Shown in pieces: positions 44,521-52,694 of a DNA stretch of 64,000 nucleotides; position 1 is the first letter of the stretch, and the number at the start of each line of letters is the position of its first letter. Origin of the DNA: Mesorhizobium sp. 1M-11. Lineage in GTDB: Bacteria; Pseudomonadota; Alphaproteobacteria; Rhizobiales; Rhizobiaceae. The notes beneath the pieces were generated by a model. The model had not been told where the DNA came from. It searched no databases and worked only from the letters and a program-made list of their open reading frames with translations. The stretch lies in the NCBI RefSeq assembly GCF_001303895.1, contig NZ_LJSD01000050.1, positions 1 through 64,000 on the forward strand, read 5' to 3'. Position numbers and translations under genes: made by a program.

Positions 44521-45594
44521 GTGGCGTCAGTCGACTTCGTGAATGTCAGGAAATCGTTCGGAACCCATCCGGTGATAAAGGGTGTGGATGTCGAAATCGC
44601 CGACGGCGAATTCGTCATCCTGGTAGGACCGTCAGGCTGCGGGAAATCGACGCTGCTGCGCATGCTGGCGGGTCTGGAGAACATAACGGCCGGCGAAATC
44701 CGCATCGGCGAAAAGATCGTCAACCAGCTCGCGCCGAAGGAGCGGGACATCGCCATGGTGTTCCAGAACTACGCGCTCTACCCTCACATGACGGTGGCCG
44801 AGAACATGGCGTTCTCGCTCAAGCTGAAGGGCGCATCGAAGGCCGAGATCGAAATGCGGGTGAAGCCCGCGGCCGAAATACTTGGGCTGACAGCCTTGCT
44901 CGAACGCTATCCGCGCCAGCTTTCCGGCGGCCAGCGCCAGCGCGTGGCCATGGGCCGGGCCATCGTTCGCGATCCGCAGGTTTTCCTGTTCGACGAACCG
45001 CTGTCCAACCTCGATGCGAAGCTGCGCGTCGCCATGCGCGCCGAGATCAAGGAACTGCATCAACGACTGAAGACGACCACCGTCTACGTGACGCACGACC
45101 AGATCGAAGCCATGACCATGGCCGACAAGATCGTCGTCATGCATGACGGCATCGTCGAGCAGATCGGTGCGCCGCTCGAACTCTACGACAGTCCCGCCAA
45201 TCTCTTCGTTGCCGGTTTCATCGGTTCGCCGGCCATGAACTTCATCAAGGGCCGGCTCGACCCGCAGGATGGGCGCCGGTTCATTGCCGAGGACGGCACC
45301 GTGCTGCCCACAAGCGCGGCACCCGAAGCCGCCAAGGGCAAGGAGCTCATCTACGGCCTGCGACCCGAAGGCATAAGGATCAACGGCAACGGTATTCCCA
45401 TGACCGTCGTCGTGACCGAACCCACCGGGTCAGAGACCCAGATGACGGCCAAGCTTGCCGGCACGGATATCGCCTGCGTCTTCCATGAGCGCGTCTCGGT
45501 CAAGCCGGGCGAAACGATCACTGTCTCGATCGACACCCGCTCCACGCATCTGTTCGATGCCGAAAGCGGGCAGCGGATTCAGGCCGCTTCCTGA
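44521..45594 (+). CDS. sugar ABC transporter ATPase, UgpC/MsmK type (denD cluster)
   Basis: ATPase of 357 residues for the carbohydrate importer of this cluster. Walker A GPSGCGKST, Q-loop MVFQNYALYPHMT, signature LSGGQRQR, Walker B VFLFDEP and a C-terminal TOBE-type domain are present. The GTG start is preceded by GGGAGGAAAG. It comes before the binding protein, unlike the murQ system, where the ATPase is last. Confidence 0.93.
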   Translation: MASVDFVNVRKSFGTHPVIKGVDVEIADGEFVILVGPSGCGKSTLLRMLAGLENITAGEIRIGEKIVNQLAPKERDIAMVFQNYALYPHMTVAENMAFSLKLKGASKAEIEMRVKPAAEILGLTALLERYPRQLSGGQRQRVAMGRAIVRDPQVFLFDEPLSNLDAKLRVAMRAEIKELHQRLKTTTVYVTHDQIEAMTMADKIVVMHDGIVEQIGAPLELYDSPANLFVAGFIGSPAMNFIKGRLDPQDGRRFIAEDGTVLPTSAAPEAAKGKELIYGLRPEGIRINGNGIPMTVVVTEPTGSETQMTAKLAGTDIACVFHERVSVKPGETITVSIDTRSTHLFDAESGQRIQAAS

Positions 45595-45680
45595 GCGACC
45601 GCATAACGGCGTCAGCTGCCTCGGGACAGCGCAACGCCGGCAGACAATGCAATCCCGCAAACCAGGATGGAGGAAAATCA

Positions 45681-46997
45681 ATGACGATCAACAGACGTGA
45701 TCTGCTTGCCGCTTCTGCCGGACTTGTTGCGACGACCGGCCTTGGAAAATTTGGAATGACGCCCGCCTTCGCGCAGGCAGCGGAGCCGAAATACACGCCG
45801 GAACAGGGTGCAAGCCTGCGTCTGCTGCGCTGGACGCCCTTCGTGAAGGGCGATGAGGACGCCTGGCTTGCCAACACCAAGAAATTCACGGAAGCGACGG
45901 GCGTCGAGGTCCGGGTAGACAAGGAGAGCTGGGAGGATATCCGCCCGAAGGCAGCCGTGGCGGCGAATGTCGGCTCCGGCCCGGACATGGTGATGTGCTG
46001 GTTCGACGATGCGCACCAATATCCGGACAAGCTGCTCGACCTGACCGAACTCGCCACCTATCTCGGCGACAAATATGGCGGCTGGTACGAGGGCATGCGC
46101 GGCTATGCGGTGCGCGACGACAAGTTCATAGCCCTGCCCCTGGCTGCTATCGGCAACGCCGTCGTCTATCGCGACAGCCATGTGAAGGCCGCCGGCTTCA
46201 GCGAATTCCCGAAGGACACTGCCGGTTTTCTCGAACTTTGCAAGGCCATGAAAGCCAAGGGCACGCCGGCCGGCTTCCCGCATGGCAAAGCGGTCGGCGA
46301 TGGCAACAACTACGCCCACTGGCTGCTGTGGAGCCATGGCGGCAAGATGGTCGACGAGGGCGGCAAGGTCACGATCAACAGTCCGGAGACGATTGCGGCC
46401 ATCAACTATGCCAAGGCGCTCTACGAGACGTTCATTCCCGGAACCGAAAGCTGGCAGGACATCAACAACAACCGCGCCTTCCTGGCCGGCCAGGTGTCGC
46501 TGATCGCCAACGGCGTCTCCGTCTACTACGCCGCCAAGAAGGATCCGGCGCTCGCGGAAATCGCCGCCGATATCCGTTCGACCAACTTCCCGATCGGCCC
46601 CGTCGGCAAGAGCGTCGAGCTCCACCAGACGAGTTCGCTGCTGCTGTTCAATCACACGAAATACCCTGAGGCCGCGAAAGCCTACATGAAGTTCATGCTG
46701 GAAGCGGAGCAGATGAATTCCTGGATCTCCGGCGCCAGCGCCTATTGCTGTCAACCGCTCAAGGCGTTCGCGAGCAATCCCGTCTGGACGGCCGACCCCA
46801 TCCACGCGCCCTATGCGCGTGCCTCGGAGACCCTGCGTCCGAACGGCTATGCCGGCCCGCTCGGCAACGCCTCTGCCGGCGTGATGGCGGACTATGTGCT
46901 TGTCGACATGTTCGCCGGCGCCGTCACGGGACAGATGTCGCCCGAAGATGCGGTGGCGGAAGCCGAGCGCCGCGCCAGCCGCTACTACCGCGCCTGA
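45681..46997 (+). CDS. sugar ABC transporter substrate-binding protein with Tat-like signal
   Basis: A 438-residue family 1 solute-binding protein. The N-terminus MTINRRDLLAASAGLVATTG contains a twin-arginine motif (NRRDLL) before a mildly hydrophobic core and an AFAQA cleavage site. Export in folded form by Tat is therefore likely, in contrast with the Sec-type signals of the other binding proteins here. The mature part contains the usual MVMCWFDDAHQYPDKLLDL region. It is followed by a repeat and hairpin before the permeases. Confidence 0.9.
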   Translation: MTINRRDLLAASAGLVATTGLGKFGMTPAFAQAAEPKYTPEQGASLRLLRWTPFVKGDEDAWLANTKKFTEATGVEVRVDKESWEDIRPKAAVAANVGSGPDMVMCWFDDAHQYPDKLLDLTELATYLGDKYGGWYEGMRGYAVRDDKFIALPLAAIGNAVVYRDSHVKAAGFSEFPKDTAGFLELCKAMKAKGTPAGFPHGKAVGDGNNYAHWLLWSHGGKMVDEGGKVTINSPETIAAINYAKALYETFIPGTESWQDINNNRAFLAGQVSLIANGVSVYYAAKKDPALAEIAADIRSTNFPIGPVGKSVELHQTSSLLLFNHTKYPEAAKAYMKFMLEAEQMNSWISGASAYCCQPLKAFASNPVWTADPIHAPYARASETLRPNGYAGPLGNASAGVMADYVLVDMFAGAVTGQMSPEDAVAEAERRASRYYRA

Positions 46998-47049
46998 TCC
47001 GGCGCCGGGACGATCCTTGCGGGCGGCGCCTGGTGCCGTCGGCACCAGG

Positions 47050-47140
47050 GCACGATCCCCAAAAGTGGGAACCGGTTTTCGGAAAAGATCATGCTCGACA
47101 AAGAGCTAGATCGGGATGGCGGTTCGCCATCCTGATCTAG
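47050..47140 (+). repeat. rhizobial-type palindromic repeat within the sugar-transporter operon
   Basis: The first part, GATCCCCAAAAGTGGGAACC followed by GGTTTTCGG, resembles a palindromic element widespread in rhizobial intergenic DNA (recalled, not searched). The second part is a 15-bp hairpin, CTAGATCGGGATGGC / GCCATCCTGATCTAG with one G-U pair (47106-47140). It lies between the binding protein and the first permease. Confidence 0.75.
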
Positions 47141-47167
47141 GAAAAAGGTTCAAGCGGGAGAAAATCG

Positions 47168-48094
47168 ATGTCCACAGTGCCGTCCGGCAAGCCGCCATCC
47201 GCATCGATCATGCAGAACAACAATCTGCTCGGCTTCCTCTTCATGCTGCCGGCGGCGGTGTTTCTCGTCTGTTTTCTCACCTATCCGCTCGGCCTCGGTG
47301 TCTGGCTCGGCTTCACGGATACGCGCATCGGCCGGGACGGCATCTTCATCGGGCTCGAAAACTACGAGTTCCTGATCCGCGACAAGGTGTTCTGGCTCTC
47401 CGTTTTCAACACGCTGCTCTATACGCTGGTCGCCTCGATCCTGAAATTCGCGCTGGGGCTTTGGCTCGCCCTGCTTCTCAACGAGAACCTGCCCTTCAAG
47501 TCTTTCTTCCGCGCCATCGTGCTCTTGCCTTGGGTGGTCCCGACAGTCCTTTCGGCGCTGGCGTTCTGGTGGATCTACGACAGCCAGTTCTCGATCCTGT
47601 CGTGGTCGCTGATGAAGCTGGGCATCATCGACGGCCCGATCAATTTCCTCGGCGATCCCAACAACGCGCGCGCTTCCGTCATCGCGGCGAATGTCTGGCG
47701 AGGCATTCCGTTCGTGGCGATCTCGCTGCTCGCCGGGCTCCAGACCATACCGGCGTCACTGCAGGAAGCGGCTTCGCTCGACGGCGCGACGAGCTGGCAG
47801 CGCTTCCGCTATGTGACGCTGCCGATGCTGACGCCGATCATCGCCGTGGTGATGACGTTCTCCGTGCTTTTCACCTTCACCGATTTCCAGCTCATCTATG
47901 TGCTGACCAAGGGCGGACCGGTGAACGCGACACACCTGATGGCGACGCTCTCGTTCCAGCGGGGCATTCCGGGCGGACAGCTCGGCGAGGGAGCGGCGAT
48001 CGCGGTCGCCATGATCCCGTTCCTGCTGGCGGCCATCATGTTCAGCTTTTTCGGATTGCAGCGCCGGAAGTGGCAGCAGGGCGGACAGGACTAG
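47168..48094 (+). CDS. sugar ABC transporter permease, MalF type (denD cluster)
   Basis: First permease, 308 residues with about six membrane segments; the first is LGFLFMLPAAVFLVCFLTYPL. The EAA loop is SLQEAASLDGATSWQRFRYVTLPML. CGGGAG precedes the ATG. It is flanked on both sides by intercistronic repeats, which may set the ratio of transporter subunits. Confidence 0.93.
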   Translation: MSTVPSGKPPSASIMQNNNLLGFLFMLPAAVFLVCFLTYPLGLGVWLGFTDTRIGRDGIFIGLENYEFLIRDKVFWLSVFNTLLYTLVASILKFALGLWLALLLNENLPFKSFFRAIVLLPWVVPTVLSALAFWWIYDSQFSILSWSLMKLGIIDGPINFLGDPNNARASVIAANVWRGIPFVAISLLAGLQTIPASLQEAASLDGATSWQRFRYVTLPMLTPIIAVVMTFSVLFTFTDFQLIYVLTKGGPVNATHLMATLSFQRGIPGGQLGEGAAIAVAMIPFLLAAIMFSFFGLQRRKWQQGGQD

Positions 48095-48184
48095 GGCGTT
48101 TCCGCGTTTCGCGGCCTCGCTCTAATTCTTTGTTTTTACGCAATTCCGGACGCAAAAACTGCTGTGCAGTTTTGCTGGAATTGC
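48095..48184 (+). repeat. two-hairpin dispersed repeat, copy 4
   Basis: It starts directly after the MalF-type stop and ends 16 bases before the MalG-type ATG. Hairpin 1 is partly decayed (GCGTTTCCGCG with a shortened right arm). Hairpin 2 is bounded by GCAATTCC and GGAATTGC, with an improved inner stem (GCAAAAACTGC / GCAGTTTTGC). Confidence 0.86.
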
Positions 48185-48200
48185 TCAGGGAGACACCGAC

Positions 48201-49094
48201 ATGTCAAGCAAGGTTCCAGCCGACGCCCTGACCGACAATGCCGAGGGCATGAGCTATCTCAACCGGCTGCCGCGCCGCATCTTGGTGCTGTATCTGCCGC
48301 TCGCCGTGTTCGTCTTCGTGCTGCTTTTCCCATTCTACTGGATGGCCATCACGGCGGTTAAGCCGAATTCCCAGCTCACCGACTACAACAACTACAGTCC
48401 GTTCTGGGTCGTCGGGGCGACGCTCGATCACATCAAATACCTGCTGTTTGAGACGTCCTATCCCGGCTGGCTGTGGAACACGATGCTTGTCGCGGTGTGC
48501 TCCACCATCCTGTCGCTGGCTGCCTCCGTCTTCGGAGCCTATGCGATCGAGCGCGTGCGCTTCACCGGCTCACGCTCCGTCGGGCTTCTCATCTTCCTCG
48601 CCTATCTGGTGCCGCCGTCGATCCTCTTCATCCCGCTGGCCTTCATCGTTTTCAAGCTCGGCATGTACGATTCGCGGCTTGCGCTCATCTTCACCTATCC
48701 GACCTTCCTCATCCCCTTCTGCACCTGGCTGCTGATGGGTTATTTCCGCTCCATCCCCTTCGAGCTGGAGGAGAGCGCACTGGTGGACGGGGCTTCGCGC
48801 TGGCAGATCCTAGTCAGGATCATCCTGCCGCTGGCGGTGCCGGGACTGATCTCCGCCGGCATCTTCGCTTTCACGCTGTCATGGAACGAATTCATCTATG
48901 CGCTGACTTTCATCCAGTCGTCGGAGAACAAGACCGTACCGGTGGGGGTCCTTACCGAGCTGGTGCGGGGCGACGTGTTCGAATGGGGATCGCTGATGGC
49001 AGGCGCCCTGTTCGGCTCGCTTCCGGTCGTGATCCTCTATTCTTTCTTCGTCGACTATTACGTGTCGTCGATGACCGGAGCGGTGAAGGAGTAA
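48201..49094 (+). CDS. sugar ABC transporter permease, MalG type (denD cluster)
   Basis: Second permease, 297 residues. FPFYWMAITAVKPNSQL ends the first membrane segment in the manner of MalG. The EAA loop is ELEESALVDGASRWQILVRIILPLAVPG. CAGGGAG lies 9-10 bases before the ATG, just beyond repeat copy 4. Its stop is two bases from that of the convergent histidine kinase, leaving no room for a separate terminator. Confidence 0.93.
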   Translation: MSSKVPADALTDNAEGMSYLNRLPRRILVLYLPLAVFVFVLLFPFYWMAITAVKPNSQLTDYNNYSPFWVVGATLDHIKYLLFETSYPGWLWNTMLVAVCSTILSLAASVFGAYAIERVRFTGSRSVGLLIFLAYLVPPSILFIPLAFIVFKLGMYDSRLALIFTYPTFLIPFCTWLLMGYFRSIPFELEESALVDGASRWQILVRIILPLAVPGLISAGIFAFTLSWNEFIYALTFIQSSENKTVPVGVLTELVRGDVFEWGSLMAGALFGSLPVVILYSFFVDYYVSSMTGAVKE

Positions 49095-49095
49095 G

Positions 49096-50886
49096 CTATC
49101 CGGACTGCTCTCCTATCCCGCCAATTGCATCTCTCTCGCGTCGATCTGCCGCCAAAACCGCGGCGATCGCTTCCCTGAGACCATCGCCGCTGATCGGCTT
49201 GTGCAGGATGCGGAAGCCACTGGCCGTCGCTTCGCGGATACGGGAAGGCGAGGTATCGCCCGTCACGATGATGCCCGGCACGGTACGGCCAAGATAGGCG
49301 GACAACGTCTTGATCGCCTCGACGCCCGTCGCGTTGTCCTTCAGGCGATAGTCTGCCACGATCAGGTCGACCGGCGCCGAATCCTTCCTCGCAGCGGCGC
49401 TGTGAACGGCCTTCACTTCCGCGGCCGATTGCCCGGCATAGATCCGGTGGCCTTCCAGCGTCAGCAAACGGACCATGGCGTCGAGCACGTCCCGTTCGTC
49501 ATCGACGACCATCAGACTTGCTGCGGTTTGACCCCGCGTCGCGTTGCTGGGCGGCAAGGCCGGCGCGATGACATGAATGGACGGCAGCGTCACGGAAAAC
49601 ATCGAGCCGCGATCCGGCACTGAAACCAGTTTCAGCGGATGCCCAAGGAGTTCGGCCGTTCTGCGCACTATAGCCAGGCCAAGTCCCAAGCCCTGTGCCT
49701 TGTCCCGCGCCGGATTGTGTAGTTGAACGAATTCCTCGAAGACAGCAGCCTTCTGCTCTTCCGGTATCCCGAAACCACTATCCCAGACCTGGATCTCCAC
49801 CGCCATCCCACGCCGGCGGCAACCGAGGAGCACGCTGCCGGAATTCGTATAGCGGAACGCGTTGGTGAGAAGATTGTCGAGGATCCGCTTCAGCATCATC
49901 GGATCGGTGTCGACATGGGCAGATGTCTCCGCGACCCGCCAGCTCAACCCTTTCGCCCGAGCCGACGCGGCAAACTCGTCGTTCAGGTTGCGGAAGAGTT
50001 CGCCAAGATCGACATTCTCCCTGGCCACGGTGACGACGCCGGCATCGAGCTTCGAGATGTCGAGAAGCGCGTTGAGCAGACCGCTCAGATTGCCGACGAT
50101 CGCCTTCGCAGAACTGGCGAGGCTGCGCGCTTCACCGGATGGGACATCGCCGCGGCGGCCGAGCACCGAGAGGGTCGAAATCAGCAGCCCAAGCGCGTGG
50201 ATGGGCTGGCGCAGATCGTGCGATGCGGCCGCAAGGAACCGCGTCTTGGCGCGGTCCGCGGTCTGCGCCCGATCCCGCTCTTCCTGGAGATGGTCGATCA
50301 GCCCGACATTTTCCAGCCGCAAGCGGATCATCTCGTGCAGCATGCGGTAGGCGATGCGGCCATAGTAGATGTTGATGGCGATCAGGCAGGCGAGCAGGAA
50401 CAGATAGGCGTCGCCGATGGCGCCCGGCATCGTCGTGAAGCGGGCTGCCACCGGTATCGTTGTCGCAAAGATCGAACCGATCAGCGCCGGTGGAAAGGCC
50501 GACAGGGACGGAATGGTGCCGCTGACCAGGCCGGCAAGGATTGCCACGATGAAGGCAAACAGATGCGGTTGGTCGGGCACGAAGCCGATCCATGTCAGCG
50601 AGCCCCAAAGCAGGCCCGATATCCACGAAAAGCCCGCGGCTGCCCACGCCCATCGGCGCAAGGAACCCGGCGTCCGCGGATGTTTCCAGAAATGTCGAGC
50701 GGCGAGGACCCGAGCCGCGATCAGCGTGTAGACGGCGATGGCCCAGGGCACGAGCCAGTTCGTCGGAACCGAACCATAAAGCACGTAGATTATGCCGAGC
50801 GAGATGGTGACGTTGGAGATCACGATGCCATAGGCATTGCGGTAGAGATGTTCGATCAGGGCTTCCTGGATCTTGTCTTCCTGCAT
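49096..50886 (-). CDS. membrane hybrid sensor histidine kinase with C-terminal receiver
   Basis: A 596-residue kinase. About six membrane segments occupy residues 18-175, with no recognisable periplasmic sensor domain. The phosphorylated His223 is in AASHDLRQPIH. The ATPase domain has DNLLTNAFRYTNSG, DSGFGIP and GLGLGLAIV. A receiver follows with Asp512 in IVADYRLKD and Lys563. I prefer the ATG at 50886, which has AGGGGG upstream; the frame continues 27 codons further without a ribosome site. It is divergent from a LuxR-type response regulator. Confidence 0.88.
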   Translation of the reverse strand: MQEDKIQEALIEHLYRNAYGIVISNVTISLGIIYVLYGSVPTNWLVPWAIAVYTLIAARVLAARHFWKHPRTPGSLRRWAWAAAGFSWISGLLWGSLTWIGFVPDQPHLFAFIVAILAGLVSGTIPSLSAFPPALIGSIFATTIPVAARFTTMPGAIGDAYLFLLACLIAINIYYGRIAYRMLHEMIRLRLENVGLIDHLQEERDRAQTADRAKTRFLAAASHDLRQPIHALGLLISTLSVLGRRGDVPSGEARSLASSAKAIVGNLSGLLNALLDISKLDAGVVTVARENVDLGELFRNLNDEFAASARAKGLSWRVAETSAHVDTDPMMLKRILDNLLTNAFRYTNSGSVLLGCRRRGMAVEIQVWDSGFGIPEEQKAAVFEEFVQLHNPARDKAQGLGLGLAIVRRTAELLGHPLKLVSVPDRGSMFSVTLPSIHVIAPALPPSNATRGQTAASLMVVDDERDVLDAMVRLLTLEGHRIYAGQSAAEVKAVHSAAARKDSAPVDLIVADYRLKDNATGVEAIKTLSAYLGRTVPGIIVTGDTSPSRIREATASGFRILHKPISGDGLREAIAAVLAADRRERDAIGGIGEQSG

Positions 50887-51015
50887 CGACCCCCTCGCAC
50901 CGTCAGCCAAGCTGGGCTGGCCTTTTCCCCGGCTGGCAGGTTGATCTATCGCCTGCATGTTTCCCATACGTTAGCAATCGCCGAACTAAGCTGCCGTCCC
51001 CAGGACAAAGACATC

Positions 51016-51672
51016 ATGCATCGCCCGCTGACCGCCATCCTTGCCGACGACCACGCCATCATGCGCGAAGGCGTGAAGCTGCTCATCGGTGCGATGGAGA
51101 ATGTGTCGGTGGTGGCGGAAGCGGCAGAGGGGGAGACGCTGCTCAAACTGGTGCGCGACACGAAGGCCGACCTGCTCGTTCTCGATCTCGGCATGCCCGG
51201 CGTGTCGGGCGTGCCGTTCATCGCCGAAATCAGGGAGCTGGCGCCACGGCTGAAGATCGTTGTGCTGACCGCCAATATCGAGCCTCGGACGGTCCGGCTG
51301 GCGCTGGAGTTCGGAGCGAACGCGTATCTCACCAAGGATGGCGACCCTGAAGAACTCGGTGCGGCGATCGAGGCGCTGCGGCAAGGCGGGACCTATCTTG
51401 CGCGAACGGTGCGTTTCGCAGTCAGCGAGCCGGACAGGAGCCGGATGCCGGACGCGCAGGAAATCATTTCGCCGGTGCCTTTGACCCAGCGGGAACGCCA
51501 GATCCTGCTTCTGGTGGCGCAAGGCATGACGGCGCGTGAAACCGCGGAGCGGCTCGGTATCAGCCAGGCGACCGCCCGCAAGCACCGTGAAAACCTGATG
51601 CGAAAGCTCGACCTCCACAGCACCGCGGAGCTGACCGCCTACGCGGTTCGGCTGGGGCTGCCCACAGGCTGA
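51016..51672 (+). CDS. response regulator, NarL/LuxR type
   Basis: A 218-residue regulator: receiver domain (residues 1-125) with ILADDHAIMREG and phosphorylatable Asp57 in VLDLGMPG, and the conserved lysine in YLTKDG. A LuxR-type helix-turn-helix follows (about 153-215; LTQRERQILLLVAQGMTARETAERLGISQATARKH). It is divergent from the hybrid kinase, 129 bases apart, and is its probable partner. Target genes cannot be read from the sequence; the exporter gene next to it is a candidate. Confidence 0.9.
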   Translation: MHRPLTAILADDHAIMREGVKLLIGAMENVSVVAEAAEGETLLKLVRDTKADLLVLDLGMPGVSGVPFIAEIRELAPRLKIVVLTANIEPRTVRLALEFGANAYLTKDGDPEELGAAIEALRQGGTYLARTVRFAVSEPDRSRMPDAQEIISPVPLTQRERQILLLVAQGMTARETAERLGISQATARKHRENLMRKLDLHSTAELTAYAVRLGLPTG

Positions 51673-51751
51673 AGTTGCGGCTTCTGCTGCCATCATTCCG
51701 GTAACGCCCCCTTAACCAACATCACCGTAGCGCCGCCATGCGCATGCCGAA

Positions 51752-51769
51752 ATACGGCATCTGCCGTAT
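51752..51769. promoter_or_regulatory. palindrome ATACGGCA-TC-TGCCGTAT before the LysE-family gene
   Basis: An 18-bp dyad with perfect 8-bp arms lies 88 bases before the exporter start. It could be an operator for an Lrp/ArgP-like or two-component regulator. No binding protein can be assigned. Confidence 0.45.
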
Positions 51770-51857
51770 GTCTCCACTCCTCCCGCCCTTCTATCCCTCC
51801 GCAACGGCACTCGGACGTCCTGCACCGTGCAAGACGCAACAGGCCAGGGAGGATCGC

Positions 51858-52475
51858 ATGTCATCGCTGGAACCGTGGATTCCGTTCGTTGTCGCGACGG
51901 TGGCTTTCGCCTGCATGCCCGGGCCAGCCATCCTCTACATGACCGCACAAACCGTGGCTCACGGCCGCCATGCCGGATTGATGGCCGCGCTTGGCATCCA
52001 TCTCGGCTGCTATGTCCATATCGCCGCCGCTTCTATCGGCCTGGCTTCGCTGGTCGAGAGCGCGCCGACGATTTACGCCGCGATCCGTTTTGCCGGTGCG
52101 GCCTATCTGGTGTGGCTTGGCGTGACCATGTTCCTGGGCTGGAACCACGCAACCGAAAGCAGCGAAACGCGGCGACCGGATACGATGCGCGACAGCATCG
52201 TCGTGGAAGTGCTCAACCCCAAGACCGCGCTGTTCTTCCTGACCTTCCTGCCGCAATTCGTGGATACCGCTGCTGCGATTCCGCTCTGGCTGCAGTTCCT
52301 GATCCTCGGCATGGTGGTCAATCTGGTGTTCTCTGCCGCCGATGTCGCCGCCGTCGGTCTCGCCTCCGTCACGCTCGGGCGGCTGTCTTCAGGCACTTCC
52401 AGCTGGATTGTCCCGAAAGCGTGCGGTTCGATCCTGATCGGCCTCGGTGTCGCGCTCGTCACGCATCAGGTTTAG
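51858..52475 (+). CDS. LysE/RhtB-family amino-acid exporter
   Basis: A 205-residue membrane protein with about six segments. The N-terminal ACMPGPAILYMTAQTVAHGRHAGLMAALGIHLGCYVH has the family's PGP motif and glycine-rich second helix. VLNPKTALFFLTFLPQFV is the conserved middle motif. These proteins export amino acids or homoserine lactones. GGAGGA lies four bases before the ATG used. It stands alone between the response regulator and the next ABC operon, with a palindrome upstream and a hairpin downstream. Confidence 0.92.
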   Translation: MSSLEPWIPFVVATVAFACMPGPAILYMTAQTVAHGRHAGLMAALGIHLGCYVHIAAASIGLASLVESAPTIYAAIRFAGAAYLVWLGVTMFLGWNHATESSETRRPDTMRDSIVVEVLNPKTALFFLTFLPQFVDTAAAIPLWLQFLILGMVVNLVFSAADVAAVGLASVTLGRLSSGTSSWIVPKACGSILIGLGVALVTHQV

Positions 52476-52521
52476 GGCCGGAAACCTGACGAGAGCATAA
52501 ACATCTCATGTGGCGCACGCC

Positions 52522-52543
52522 CAACGGCTTGGGAGAGCCGTTG
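52522..52543 (+). terminator. stem-loop after the LysE-family gene
   Basis: A perfect 8-bp stem (CAACGGCT / AGCCGTTG) with a 6-base loop, 46 bases past the stop and without a U-run. It is a possible weak terminator. The remaining interval to 52694 shows no gene and no convincing promoter boxes. Confidence 0.45.
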
Positions 52544-52694
52544 TCGGTCGTCATCCTCTACGCACATGGTCGTACTGGAATTCTTCGATGCGGCCGTGCC
52601 ATGCTGACTTTACGCGCGCGTCCTTGCTAGACTGCATAAGGGTGAGGTTTGCATGCGGCGGCTGGAGGGCCGCAGTCCATTCGGGAGGAACCAT

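Noticed and set aside
49723..51015. Upstream extension of the response regulator frame to 649 codons
   Set aside because: The added part is antisense to the histidine kinase; the ATG at 51016 starts the receiver domain exactly.
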